Source: an uncultured Succinivibrionaceae bacterium (GTDB taxonomy: Bacteria; Pseudomonadota; Gammaproteobacteria; Enterobacterales; Succinivibrionaceae). From it: a stretch of 62,114 nucleotides of DNA. The stretch spans positions 1-62,114 of the forward strand of contig CALXOV010000054.1 in the NCBI GenBank assembly GCA_944390105.1, given 5' to 3'. The notes beneath the pieces were generated by a model. The model saw nothing but the letters and a program-made list of their open reading frames with translations, was not told where the DNA came from and did no database searches. Positions 17,095 to 25,906 of the stretch are shown piece by piece; position 1 is the stretch's first letter; each line of letters begins with the position of its first letter. The position numbers and the translations under genes are program-made.

Positions 17095-18381
17095 TTAAGC
17101 TAAATGACGCTGCGCCTTATCGGAGATGTCATGGCGGCAGAACATGCCGGCAAAATGAATCTTTTGGCAGGCAGCATAGGCTTTAGCCTTAGCGTCGGCA
17201 ATGCTGTCGCCTAACGCAGTGACGCACAGAACACGGCCGCCGGAGGTGACTATCGCTCCGTCAACCGCCTTAGTGCCCGCCTGAAAGACCATAACATAGT
17301 CGCCAAAGTCGGCATCTAAACCGGAAATGGCATCTCCCTTGCGGACGGTCCCTGGATAGCCGTGAGCGGCTAGTACCACACCCACTGCCGGACGCGGGTC
17401 AAAGCAGCAGGTCTTATCCTTAAGCCCGCCTTCCGTGCAGGCAGCGTAGCACAGCTCAGGTAAGTCTGACTGCAGACGCATTAATAAAGGCTGCGTCTCG
17501 GGATCGCCCATGCGGCAGTTAAACTCCACCACACGCGGCGCGCCGTCTTTATCAATCATCAGTCCGGCATACAGGAAGCCGTGATAGGGCGTACCGTCCT
17601 TACGCATGCCGTCTAAAGTCGGCTGAATGATTTCTTCCATGACGCGCTGATGCACCGCTGGAGTCACTACCGGAGCCGGTGAGTAAGCACCCATGCCGCC
17701 GGTATTAGGGCCTTCATCCCCGTCATGCACACGCTTATGATCCTGCGATGAGGCCAAGGGAAGTGCGCTAACGCCGTCGCACAGCACAATAAAGGAGGCT
17801 TCTTCGCCCTGCATGAACTCTTCAATGACCACGCGCGCCCCCGCATCGCCAAAGGCATTGTCCTGCAGGCAGTGGCGCACTGCCGCTAGAGCTTCTTCTT
17901 CGGTCATTGCTACGGTGACGCCTTTGCCGGCAGCCAGACCGTCGGCTTTGATTACAATCGGCGCACCGTGCGCTTTGATGTAATTTTCCGCCTCAGTTAT
18001 ATCTGCGAACACCGCATAGGCGGCAGTAGGGATGTGATGGCGTTTTAAGAAATCCTTGGCAAAGGATTTAGAGCCCTCAAGCTGTGCAGCTGCTTGGCAG
18101 GGGCCAAAAATTTTTAAGCCCGCAGCCTTAAATTTATCAACGATGCCGGCTACCAGCGGCGCCTCGGGGCCGACTATCGTCAGGTCAATGCCCTTATCCT
18201 TGGCAAAAGTGCACAGAGCATCCAGATCTTCTGCGCCGATAGCGACATTTTCTACTTTGTTAAGCATTGCGCTGCCCGGGTTGCCCGGAGCAATGAATAC
18301 GGTGGAGACTGCAGGGGATTTGGCGCAGGCATAGGCTAAAGCATGCTCGCGGCCGCCGCCGCCGATAATTAAAATCTGCAT
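17095..18381 (-). CDS. purD: Phosphoribosylamine-glycine ligase
   Basis: 428 residues, equal to typical PurD. It joins 5-phosphoribosylamine and glycine with ATP, the second step of purine synthesis. An ATP-grasp fold is visible: N-terminal IIGGGGREHALAYA, APGNPG, VIKADGLAAGKGV (about 145), EEFMQGEEASF, HKRVHDGDEGPNTGGMGAYSP (about 215-235) and VVEFNCRMGDPETQ (about 285). It is the second gene of a purH-purD operon, with 41 bp between them, and GAGGAAC stands before its start. No PurR box is visible upstream of purH. Confidence 0.98.
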   Translation of the reverse strand: MQILIIGGGGREHALAYACAKSPAVSTVFIAPGNPGSAMLNKVENVAIGAEDLDALCTFAKDKGIDLTIVGPEAPLVAGIVDKFKAAGLKIFGPCQAAAQLEGSKSFAKDFLKRHHIPTAAYAVFADITEAENYIKAHGAPIVIKADGLAAGKGVTVAMTEEEALAAVRHCLQDNAFGDAGARVVIEEFMQGEEASFIVLCDGVSALPLASSQDHKRVHDGDEGPNTGGMGAYSPAPVVTPAVHQRVMEEIIQPTLDGMRKDGTPYHGFLYAGLMIDKDGAPRVVEFNCRMGDPETQPLLMRLQSDLPELCYAACTEGGLKDKTCCFDPRPAVGVVLAAHGYPGTVRKGDAISGLDADFGDYVMVFQAGTKAVDGAIVTSGGRVLCVTALGDSIADAKAKAYAACQKIHFAGMFCRHDISDKAQRHLA

Positions 18382-18422
18382 AGGTAAGTTCCTCGTTTAA
18401 CCGTTTAGCTGGCTTTACTCTA

Positions 18423-20009
18423 TTAGTGGCGGAAGTGGCGCATATGGGTAAAGACCATCGCGATGCCGTGTTCATTGGCCGCATCAATCACTTCCTGATC
18501 GCGAATTGATCCGCCGGGCTGAATAATACAGCTGATGCCGGCAGCTGCCGCCGCATCCACGCCGTCGCGGAACGGGAAGAAAGCGTCAGACGCCAAAGCG
18601 GCGCCGTGCAGGTCAAATTTGGCATCTTCAGCCCGCAGGCAGGCGATACGGGCGGAAAATACGCGTGAGGTTTGGCCGCAACCGATGCCTAAAGTACGCT
18701 TATCCTTGGTGTATACAATTGCATTGGATTTGGCGTACTTGCACACTTTCCACGCAAAGAGCAACTCATCAAGCTCTTCATCCGTCGGCGCGCGCTTGGT
18801 CACTACCTCTAAGTCATCCTTATTGACGCATACTGTATCCGCTTCCTGTACCAGCAGGCCGCCGTTGACCTTCTTAAGGTCAAGGCGCGGTTCACGTGCA
18901 CTTAAGTCCCCAACCTCAAGCAGGCGGATATTCTTCTTGCGCGCCACTTCTGTCCGTGCATCTGCACTCACATGCGGGGCGACAATCACTTCACAGAACT
19001 GATTATCAATAATCGCCTTAGCAGCTGCGCCGTCTAAGTCGCGGTTGAAGGCAATAATGCCGCCAAAGGCTGATTCACTGTCGCAGGCAAAAGCTTTTTC
19101 GTAGGCCACTTTTAAGGTCGGGGCTAAGGCAATGCCGCACGGATTGGCGTGCTTGACGATGACGCAGGCCGGTTCAGTGAACTCGCGCACGCATTCAATA
19201 GCGGCATCGGTATCGGAAATATTGTTGTAGGACAGCTCTTTGCCCTGCAGCTGTACCGCAGTGGCGATGCAGGCACCCTTAACTTCCAGATCGCGGTAGA
19301 AGGCGGCCTTTTGATGCGGATTTTCGCCATAGCGCATATTCTGCAGCTTGACGAAGTTTAAGTTTAAGGTACGCGGGAATACACGTTCTGCACCGTCATC
19401 AATGCCGTAATCCGGCGCTTTGAGACCAAAGTAATTGGCAATTGCGCTGTCGTAAGCGGCGGTGTGCTCAAAGGCCTTGATGGCAAGATCAAAGCGCGTG
19501 GCGTAAGTTAAAGATCCCGCATGGGCATCCATTTCGGCAATTACGCGCGCGTAGTCGGCGCTGTTGACTACAATTGCCACATCGCGGTGATTCTTTGCGG
19601 CTGCACGCACCATGGTCGGTCCGCCAATGTCGATATTTTCAATGGCATCCTCAAGCGTGCAGTCGGCTTTAGCGACCGTCGCGCTAAAGGGATAGAGATT
19701 GACCGCGACGAGGTCAATGGGCTTAATGCCGTGCTCCTGCATTACCGCTTCATCTATGCCGCGGCGCCCTAAGATGCCGCCGTGGACTAAAGGATGTAGC
19801 GTTTTCACACGTCCGTCCATCATTTCGGGGAATTTGGTGTAATCGGACACTTCAATTACCTGAATGCCGTTCTTTTCGAGCAGCTTGGCGGTGCCGCCGG
19901 TTGACAGGATCTCGACGCCGCGTGCGCTGAGTTCTTTGGCAAACTCAACCACGCCTGCTTTATCGGAAACAGAAATTAAAGCTCGCTTAATCGGACGTGA
20001 TAAATCCAT
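18423..20009 (-). CDS. purH: Bifunctional AICAR transformylase / IMP cyclohydrolase
   Basis: 528 residues, full length. It catalyses the last two steps of IMP synthesis. The N-terminal IMP cyclohydrolase domain (about 1-200) shows [24 protein letters not shown] and [17 protein letters not shown]. The C-terminal transformylase domain shows KHANPCGIA (about 268) and [20 protein letters not shown] near the end. It leads the operon with purD. AGGAG lies 12 nt before the ATG, somewhat far. Confidence 0.98.
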   Translation of the reverse strand: MDLSRPIKRALISVSDKAGVVEFAKELSARGVEILSTGGTAKLLEKNGIQVIEVSDYTKFPEMMDGRVKTLHPLVHGGILGRRGIDEAVMQEHGIKPIDLVAVNLYPFSATVAKADCTLEDAIENIDIGGPTMVRAAAKNHRDVAIVVNSADYARVIAEMDAHAGSLTYATRFDLAIKAFEHTAAYDSAIANYFGLKAPDYGIDDGAERVFPRTLNLNFVKLQNMRYGENPHQKAAFYRDLEVKGACIATAVQLQGKELSYNNISDTDAAIECVREFTEPACVIVKHANPCGIALAPTLKVAYEKAFACDSESAFGGIIAFNRDLDGAAAKAIIDNQFCEVIVAPHVSADARTEVARKKNIRLLEVGDLSAREPRLDLKKVNGGLLVQEADTVCVNKDDLEVVTKRAPTDEELDELLFAWKVCKYAKSNAIVYTKDKRTLGIGCGQTSRVFSARIACLRAEDAKFDLHGAALASDAFFPFRDGVDAAAAAGISCIIQPGGSIRDQEVIDAANEHGIAMVFTHMRHFRH

Positions 20010-20350
20010 TTTTGCAGTGTGCTCCTGTAAACAAAGAAAAGATGCCGTATTTTACTATAGTGCGGCCCCCTGCGCGGGGCTTTGCCGGAGCTTATGGGAT
20101 AAAAATGTCACTGCGCTGCAGACTTAACCCTCTTGACCGCCGCTCAAGGCTTTAAATAAGTTTAATAAATATTATTTTAATTTAGAGGAGAGTGGAGAGG
20201 AGGGGCTAAGACTTCCTTGGGCATGCTTTTTTAATAAATTTGCTTGTAAATCTGTGGCGTTTGTGATGAAATTTACACGGTTTTAGCACAGGGAAGCAGA
20301 TAATTCCCATAAAACTTAAGAAGTTACAACAACAAATTGCAGGAAGTAAA
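20010..20350. other. Divergent spacer between purH and hup
   Basis: 341 bases with no gene. It holds a GC-rich stretch next to purH (around 20065-20090) and a very AT-rich stretch (20150-20180), presumably carrying back-to-back promoters. No purine repressor palindrome (ACGCAAACGTTTGCGT type) was found. Confidence 0.5.
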
Positions 20351-20629
20351 ATGAATAAGTCTGATCTGGTAGCAAAGATTGCTGCACGTTCTGGTTTACC
20401 TGCGGCAAGTGCCCGCCGTGCCTTAGAAGCGATGCTCGAGAGCATCGGTGAAGCTTTAGCGGAAGGCGATCGTGTCCAGCTGGTGGGCTTCGGCTCCTTT
20501 AAGGTGACTGAGCGCAATGCCCGTGAAGGCCGCAATCCGAAGACTGGCGATGTCATTCAGATCCCCGCCTCCAAGACTCCTTCCTTCTCGGCTGGCGCTG
20601 AGCTCAAGAAGGTAGTCAACGGCCGCTAA
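20351..20629 (+). CDS. hup: HU-type histone-like DNA-binding protein
   Basis: 92 residues, the normal HU size. It binds and bends DNA as a dimer in the nucleoid. The family pattern is clear: MNKSDLVAKIAARSGL, VQLVGFGSFKVTERNAREGRNPKTGD (about 43-68) including the DNA-arm GRNPKTG, and PSFSAGAELKKVVN at the end. One copy is visible, so HupA and HupB cannot be told apart. IHF subunits differ in the arm region. AGGAAG precedes the ATG and a strong terminator follows. Confidence 0.96.
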   Translation: MNKSDLVAKIAARSGLPAASARRALEAMLESIGEALAEGDRVQLVGFGSFKVTERNAREGRNPKTGDVIQIPASKTPSFSAGAELKKVVNGR

Positions 20630-20954
20630 GCGCTCTTTATTGCGCTGACGGAAAGCAGGTCATCGCCACGGCAGCACCCCGTGGTGCCACCCTGCGGCAA
20701 AGGGCACAGGTTTTCAGCTGAGAGCCTGTGCTTTTTTCATATCTTCTAAGTCCACAAGCCTTTTCTTTGGGCATTTGCGCGAGCGTTTACGGGGGCAGAT
20801 AGTGCCTCACTTCACGAAATCGTAAAGCAGTTAAGTTAAGGCATGAGGCGGGCTGATGCTTTTTTGTACAATACTAAAGTATGAGCTGGCTAGGCCGCGT
20901 TGGCTCAGGCACAGCATTTAACGATTTAACATCTTGATGAACTGAGGATGGATT
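20630..20954. other. Spacer between hup and pgm
   Basis: 325 bases holding the hup terminator (20704-20737), a CCACGG / CCGTGG hairpin near 20670-20690, a GCGTTTAC half-operator (20783-20790) and a TACAAT -10-like hexamer (20867-20872) for pgm. No convincing small RNA or coding frame. Confidence 0.5.
20704..20737 (+). terminator. Terminator after hup
   Basis: GCACAGG / CCTGTGC perfect stem with a 14-nt loop, followed by TTTTTTC. Confidence 0.88.
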
Positions 20955-22607
20955 ATGGCAATTCATGAATGGGCTGGTAAAAAAGCGAGATTGCAGGATT
21001 TAGTAAATATTCCGCGCTTGATGGCGGCTTACTACTTAAATAAGCCGGATGTGGACAATCCCGATGAGCAGGTCAGCTTCGGAACCTCAGGGCATCGCGG
21101 TACTTCGCTGAACTCTTCTTTTACCGAGACGCACATTGCTGCCATCTCGCAGGCAATTGCCGATTATCGTGCCAAGGAAAATATCACCGGTCCGCTGTAC
21201 ATTGGTATGGATACTCATGCCTTGTCGGAGGCGGCATTAGCTACTGCCATTGAAGTCTTAGGAGCCAATGGGGTACAGGTGCGCATTGAAAAAGATCATG
21301 GCTATACTCCGACTCCGTCCATTTCGCATGCTATCTTGACCTACAATCAAGGACGTACCACGGGCCTGGCCGATGGTATCGTGATCACTCCGTCGCACAA
21401 TCCGCCTACTGACGGTGGCTTTAAGTACAATCCGACTGACGGTGGTCCGGCCGGCACCGAAATTACTTCGTGGGTGCAGGATAGAGCTAACGCGCTGATT
21501 AAGGACGGACTTAAAGGCGTCAAGCGCGTGCCGTATCATCAGGCATTAAAGCTTGATAACGTGCAGGAATACGATATGTTAAGCGAGTACGTCAATGATT
21601 TAGGTTCCATCCTCGATCTTGATGCTATCTCCAAGGCAGGTCTTAAATTAGGTGTCGATCCTTTAGGCGGCTCGGGGCTGTACTATTGGGATCGCATTGC
21701 CGATAAGTACAAGCTCAATATTAAGGTGGTCAATTATGCGGTTGACCCGACCTTCTCCTTCATGTGCTTAGATAAAGACGGCAAAATCCGTATGGACTGC
21801 TCAAGCCCGTATGCGATGGCCGGCTTGATTGCGATGAAGGATGATTTCGATATTGCTTTTGGCAATGATCCGGATTATGACCGTCACGGTATTGTGTGCC
21901 ATTCAGGTTTGATGAACCCTAATCATTATCTGTCTGCGGCGATTAACTATATCTACACTCACCGCCCGCAGTGGCCGGCTCAGGCCATGGTTGGCAAGAC
22001 GGTGGTGTCATCCTCAATGATGAACCGCGTGGCTGAGAGCCTAGGCCGTAAGGCTTATGAAGTGCCGGTCGGCTTTAAGTGGTTCGTGCCGGGACTCTTT
22101 AGTCAGGAACTGGCCTTTGGCTGTGAGGAAAGCGCGGGCGCGTCCTTCTTAAAGAAAGACGGCTCGGTGTGGACTACCGATAAGGACGGTATTATTGCCG
22201 CGCTGCTGTCGGCGGAAATGTTAGCGGTTACCGGCAAAGATCCGGCTGAGCAGTATAAAGCTTTAACTGAGAAGTACGGTAGCCCGGTCTACAACCGTAT
22301 TGATGCTCCAGCCAATGCCAAGCAGAAGGCGGCATTAAAGAAGCTTGATCCTGCTGCAGTCGAGGCCGATACCATGGCCGGCGAAAAGATTGTCGCCAAG
22401 CTCACCAAGGCTCCGGGTAATAACGCCGATATCGGCGGCTTGAAGGTGGTGACCGAAAATGGTTGGTTTGCCGCGCGTCCGTCTGGCACCGAGAATATCT
22501 ATAAGATCTACATGGAAAGTTTCAAGGGCAGTGATCACTTAAAGCGCATTGAAACTGAGGCCGTAGAGATCGTCAGTGCCGCCTTAAAGAAGGCGGGTGC
22601 CGCTTAA
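20955..22607 (+). CDS. pgm: Phosphoglucomutase (alpha-D-glucose phosphate-specific)
   Basis: 550 residues, similar to E. coli Pgm (546) and alignable along its length. It interconverts glucose 1-phosphate and glucose 6-phosphate, linking glycolysis to glycogen and nucleotide-sugar synthesis. Visible sites are FGTSGHRGT (about 42-50), the phosphoserine loop [17 protein letters not shown] (about 143-159), the metal loop NDPDYDRHG (about 305) and the phosphate-binding [12 protein letters not shown] (about 515). GAGG stands 8 nt before the ATG. Glycogen genes lie 24 kb away in the same window but not in an operon with it. Confidence 0.98.
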   Translation: MAIHEWAGKKARLQDLVNIPRLMAAYYLNKPDVDNPDEQVSFGTSGHRGTSLNSSFTETHIAAISQAIADYRAKENITGPLYIGMDTHALSEAALATAIEVLGANGVQVRIEKDHGYTPTPSISHAILTYNQGRTTGLADGIVITPSHNPPTDGGFKYNPTDGGPAGTEITSWVQDRANALIKDGLKGVKRVPYHQALKLDNVQEYDMLSEYVNDLGSILDLDAISKAGLKLGVDPLGGSGLYYWDRIADKYKLNIKVVNYAVDPTFSFMCLDKDGKIRMDCSSPYAMAGLIAMKDDFDIAFGNDPDYDRHGIVCHSGLMNPNHYLSAAINYIYTHRPQWPAQAMVGKTVVSSSMMNRVAESLGRKAYEVPVGFKWFVPGLFSQELAFGCEESAGASFLKKDGSVWTTDKDGIIAALLSAEMLAVTGKDPAEQYKALTEKYGSPVYNRIDAPANAKQKAALKKLDPAAVEADTMAGEKIVAKLTKAPGNNADIGGLKVVTENGWFAARPSGTENIYKIYMESFKGSDHLKRIETEAVEIVSAALKKAGAA

Positions 22608-22626
22608 CTGGGTTTTTACCTCCTAA

Positions 22627-22670
22627 TGACAGCGCCGTCCTCCTTAGATTAATGCGGCTGCTGTCAGTTT
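22627..22670 (+). terminator. Terminator after pgm
   Basis: TGACAGC / GCTGTCA stem followed by GTTTTG. A second imperfect stem, GCCGTCCGC / GCAGGCGGC followed by ATTTTTT, lies directly after at 22672-22713, making a tandem terminator. Confidence 0.65.
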
Positions 22671-22903
22671 TGCCGTCCGCAGCAATTGTTCTCTGCAGGC
22701 GGCATTTTTTCATTTAGATATCCGCCGTTTCGGGCAAAGATTGAAAAACTTGGCGCGAAAACTGTATGCGTCAGTCGCATACTTCGGGACTTACAGCAGG
22801 AAGCTTGCGAGCTTTTGCTTAAAGGTGGAGGTGTTGACTTCCTCCTCGGCCTAAAGGCCGAGGATTCCTTCAGCTAAACAACAATACTGCTATTGTTGTA
22901 AGC

Positions 22904-23005
22904 TTAGGTGGGTTCCTGCTGCCGACCTCCAATGAGGTTCGCTTGGCAGGCTATCCGGGCAAGTCCTGCCATTCTTAATATGTTTTGTGCGGCATTATGG
23001 TCGCA
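22904..23005 (-). pseudogene. tnpB: C-terminal remnant of TnpB (OrfB) nuclease
   Basis: On the minus strand the frame reads CDHNAAQNILRMAG, then LARIACQANLIGGRQQEPT and a stop. NAAQNI followed by a short, Cys-containing tail is typical of the end of TnpB proteins from IS200/IS605 elements. The frame continues open upstream to about 23080 but loses the paired CxxC zinc-finger pattern and the RuvC residues, so the sequence beyond 23005 is degenerate or rearranged. No start codon remains. Confidence 0.75.
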
Positions 23006-23104
23006 GTATCGTTTTACATCATCATGAGAAGGAGCTCCAATATCTATTATTCGGCAATATATTGAGTAGCAGAAAATGCCGGATTAAAAATTGAGCTTCT
23101 CCTC

Positions 23105-23161
23105 GCGGCTGTATCCCCGCCCTAAAGGGCGGGATACAGCCGCTGATCTTTTTTTGATAAA
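23105..23161 (+). repeat. IS right-end-like hairpin with T-tract
   Basis: GCGGCTGTATCCC(C)GCCC pairs with GGGCGGGATACAGCCGC around TAAA, one bulged C, followed by TGATC and seven Ts, then GATAA. The tail AGCCGC-GATC-T(n)-GATAAA recurs at 38654-38676. On the plus strand it should work as a transcription terminator. Confidence 0.7.
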
Positions 23162-23248
23162 AGCAAGTCGCAATTTTACGAAACCTCGTACCTAAGTGCG
23201 AAAGTAATTAATGCCTGATGTATTAATGCAAGCTCTGTACACGCCCGA

Positions 23249-23992
23249 TTAAGGCTGCTGTCCTAGTTCACGCCTTGCCATATTTGCTGAAGTATCAGCA
23301 GGATAGGTGCTAATAACTAAATTAAAATAGCGCTGTGCCTTTTCACTATCGCCTTTTTGCTTGCTGATGAGGCCCAGTTTATACAAGGCGTCCGGTCGCT
23401 TAGCCGATGAAGTAAATCGCGCAACATTAAGGAAGCTGACGCGTGCTGCATCCAAATTATTCTGACGATACTGTACCTGCCCCAGCCAATACCATGCATT
23501 AGGTGTCAGACTATTGTCAGGGTATGCCGTGAGATAATTATTAAAAGCGGCGGCGGCGGCGGCAAAGTCATTGGCCGTCACCTTAGCATAAGCTGCATCG
23601 TATAGCGCTTTGGCCTGTGCGTCAGCTGGCTTTAATCCATCTGCGGCCTGGTCACTCGCAGCCGGAGCAGCCGGAGCTGTAGCATTTTGCTGCGCAGCAG
23701 GCACTGCAGTAACAGCTGGTGTTGCCTGGGTGCCTGCAGTAGAAGCTGCGCTCGTAGTAGGTGCTGCGTCAGTCGGCACCGCATTCTGTTGGCGCAGCTG
23801 ATAGTTCAGCTGTTCTATTGCCCCGCGCAGTGACGCGATCTCAGACTGCAACTGATTCAGCTGATTTTGCTGATTTAACATGGTTCGCTGTTGCGCATTA
23901 AGCTGCACCTGTAGATCTTCCACAGTAGCCGCTTGCACCGCAGGCAGCAACAGTGAAACTGCTACCCCTAGGCTGAAGCTGAATTTGTTCAT
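23249..23992 (-). CDS. cpoB: Cell division coordinator CpoB (YbgF), Tol-Pal associated
   Basis: 247 residues. A Sec signal peptide (about 1-21, ending VQA) is followed by a trimerising coiled coil rich in Gln, Asn and Leu (about 25-65), an Ala/Pro/Thr linker (about 70-120) and a TPR domain (about 125-247) with ALYDAAYAKVTANDFAAAAAAFNNYL and WYWLGQVQYRQNNLDAA. In E. coli CpoB links PBP1B activity with Tol-driven outer-membrane constriction. It is the last gene of the Tol operon, 9 bp after pal, with AGCAGG before the ATG. Confidence 0.95.
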   Translation of the reverse strand: MNKFSFSLGVAVSLLLPAVQAATVEDLQVQLNAQQRTMLNQQNQLNQLQSEIASLRGAIEQLNYQLRQQNAVPTDAAPTTSAASTAGTQATPAVTAVPAAQQNATAPAAPAASDQAADGLKPADAQAKALYDAAYAKVTANDFAAAAAAFNNYLTAYPDNSLTPNAWYWLGQVQYRQNNLDAARVSFLNVARFTSSAKRPDALYKLGLISKQKGDSEKAQRYFNLVISTYPADTSANMARRELGQQP

Positions 23993-24001
23993 AGCCTGCT
24001 C

Positions 24002-24559
24002 TTAATAGTTAATGACCGCACGACGGTTCTTCGACCAAGCAGCTTCAGAATGCCCCGGATCGACGGGCTTTTCTTCACCATAGCTGACAATTGAGAGCTG
24101 ATTTACATCCACGCCCAGATTCTGCATATATCGCGCCACCGAGCGGGCACGGCGCTCACCTAAAGCAATATTGTACTCAGGAGTACCGCGCTCATCGGTA
24201 TGACCTTCAATAATTATGCGTGAATCTGGATTATCGCGCAGATATTGCGCATGCGCCTGCATCACGCCGATATACTGATCCTGAATTTGATCGCTGTCGT
24301 AATTAAAGTAAATAGTATTATTCTCGCGCAGAGCTGCAGGGCCTGCAAATTGCGTCTGATACTGAGCATTCGGATCGCCGACCGTCACAGCACCGTCAGC
24401 ATCAATGCCTACTGGCACATCCGCGCCCAACCCCTGAGATCCGTCCTGAACTAAAGCTGCCGATCCTTGTGACGAAGCATCATCACTGCTAGTAGAGCAG
24501 GCAGAAAGATTAAGCGCAGCTGCGGCGCACATTAAGAAGTATAAAGTCTGCTTAAGCAT
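24002..24559 (-). CDS. pal: Peptidoglycan-associated lipoprotein Pal
   Basis: 185 residues. The lipobox LNLSAC gives an acylated Cys near residue 21. A short Ser/Gln-rich linker follows, then the OmpA-like peptidoglycan-binding domain (about 75-185) with IYFNYDSDQI, IIEGHTDERGTPEYNIALGE and RRARSVARYMQNLGV. The Asp and Arg of this domain contact diaminopimelate. It tethers the outer membrane to the wall and interacts with TolB and TolA. It lies 11 bp after tolB, with AAAGGAAC before the ATG. Confidence 0.97.
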   Translation of the reverse strand: MLKQTLYFLMCAAAALNLSACSTSSDDASSQGSAALVQDGSQGLGADVPVGIDADGAVTVGDPNAQYQTQFAGPAALRENNTIYFNYDSDQIQDQYIGVMQAHAQYLRDNPDSRIIIEGHTDERGTPEYNIALGERRARSVARYMQNLGVDVNQLSIVSYGEEKPVDPGHSEAAWSKNRRAVINY

Positions 24560-24570
24560 TTTATGTTCCT

Positions 24571-25863
24571 TTATTTCTCAAGTAAGGGGCCCCAGGCCGG
24601 TGCGCTGACCTCGCCTGCGGTAGAAGGTAAATTCGCTTTAAAGCGTCCATCCGATGACACAATGGCAAGGCCTTTGCGTCCTTGATACACCGTGGAATAG
24701 ATCACCATGGAGCCGTTAGGAGCTACGCTAGGACTTTCGTCTAAGGTTGAAGTCGTCAGCATGTAGATACTGCCGTCCACATCCATGCGGGCAACGCGGT
24801 AACCGTTTTGATTCGTAATGACGATAAGAGCATTAGAGCCGGGAATTGCCTTAGCCGACAGATTCATCCGCCCCTGATAGGTTACGCGCTCAGACTTGCG
24901 GGTATTAAAGTCAAATTTATAAATCTGCGCCCCGCCGCCACGCTCTGAAGTAAAGTACAGCGCCTTACTATCTGCAGACCACGTAGGCTCAGTATCAATT
25001 GCCGGATTGGAGGTAACACGCACTAATTTGCGTTGTTGCAGATCGTAATAGTAAACATCTGGCTGACCGCCCTCGTAGGACAACGTCATTGCAATCTTAG
25101 TGCCATCTGGCGACCACGAAGGTGAACTATTCAAACCTGGATATGACGCAATAGCGGTACGCTGCTTGCTGTTAATATCCTGAATAAAAATCGTTGGTAC
25201 GCGACGCTCAAAGCTCACATACACTAGGCGCGAGCCATCTGGCGCCCATGACGGCGTCATAATAGGCTGGGTTGACTTGAGCACCGGCACTTCATTGAAG
25301 CCGTCGTAATCTGCCGTCATCAGCTGATACGGAAAGGGCTCACCGTGCTTATACACAATATAGGCAATACGAGTCCGGAATGCGCCCGGCTGGCCGGTTA
25401 AGTGCTGATACACCCGATCGGATACGCGATGAGCCGCCTGACGCATAGTAGCAATGCTGGAGGCCCCACGGTAATGCGCCAACACCTTACCCTGATTAGC
25501 GCCTTTCAGCCCCACTAATTGAAACTCAACTTGATAGGTATTGCCATCCGGATAGACCTTGCCAAAAACAGCGGCCTCGGCCGGGCTCTGCGCAAACGCG
25601 GCTAAGTTTAGCTGCTCACCTGACAGAGCATTGGCCGGGATCTGACTTTGCGCTAAAGGAGAAAACTTGCCAGAGCGCATTAAATCGGCACTTACCACGC
25701 CAGCGACGTCTGTTCCGATATTCTGCGGCTGCGTAAACGGCAACACAGCAATCCTGCGACCTTCATTAATGCCGCCGGTAATTTGAATCTGCAGGGCTGC
25801 ATTAGCGGTCAACGCCGCGCATAGCAACAGACCTGCGACACACATTTGTTTAAAAAAACGCAT
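24571..25863 (-). CDS. tolB: Periplasmic Tol-Pal protein TolB
   Basis: 430 residues. The signal peptide (about 1-22) ends TANA and is followed by an N-terminal alpha/beta domain (about 25-165) and a six-bladed beta-propeller made of repeats such as PSWSPDGTKIAMTLS and PTWSADSKALYFTS. It binds Pal through the propeller and TolA through its N-terminus. I start at ATG 25863 (MRFFKQ) because GAGG lies about 7 nt upstream and it leaves a normal signal peptide; a longer in-frame form would add ten hydrophilic residues ahead of it. Confidence 0.97.
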   Translation of the reverse strand: MRFFKQMCVAGLLLCAALTANAALQIQITGGINEGRRIAVLPFTQPQNIGTDVAGVVSADLMRSGKFSPLAQSQIPANALSGEQLNLAAFAQSPAEAAVFGKVYPDGNTYQVEFQLVGLKGANQGKVLAHYRGASSIATMRQAAHRVSDRVYQHLTGQPGAFRTRIAYIVYKHGEPFPYQLMTADYDGFNEVPVLKSTQPIMTPSWAPDGSRLVYVSFERRVPTIFIQDINSKQRTAIASYPGLNSSPSWSPDGTKIAMTLSYEGGQPDVYYYDLQQRKLVRVTSNPAIDTEPTWSADSKALYFTSERGGGAQIYKFDFNTRKSERVTYQGRMNLSAKAIPGSNALIVITNQNGYRVARMDVDGSIYMLTTSTLDESPSVAPNGSMVIYSTVYQGRKGLAIVSSDGRFKANLPSTAGEVSAPAWGPLLEK

Positions 25864-25906
25864 ACTTATCCTCGCTGAATATTCACTCCCCACAGATTAT
25901 AAACGC

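Larger units (their letters stand above)
22834..23161 (-). mobile_element. Decayed IS200/IS605-type element remnant
   Basis: The region starts with the right-end hairpin CCTCGGCC-TAAA-GGCCGAGG (22844-22863) between GTTGAC and GATTCC, a form common for IS605-group right ends. Then come a 9-bp perfect hairpin ACAACAATA / TATTGTTGT (22878-22899), the C-terminal codons of a tnpB gene (22904-23005), and about 100 bases of unrecognised sequence. It closes with a long hairpin (23105-23143) and a T-run. The N-terminal 85-90 percent of tnpB and any tnpA are missing, so it cannot move by itself. Confidence 0.78.

Noticed and set aside
18535-19002. 155-codon plus-strand frame inside purH
   Set aside because: Composition (Ala/Ser/Arg-rich) and phase are those of an antisense shadow of purH; no ribosome site.
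20640-20735. Possible small RNA after hup (GGAAAGCAGGTCA-like segment resembling SRP RNA)
   Set aside because: The conserved SRP core GGAAGGAAGCAGCC is absent and the folding is only two small hairpins plus the hup terminator.
22686-22877. Open frame of 63 codons across the pgm terminator and IS end
   Set aside because: It runs through a terminator hairpin and the IS right end, has no ribosome site and no family resemblance; it is a by-product of the repeat sequence.
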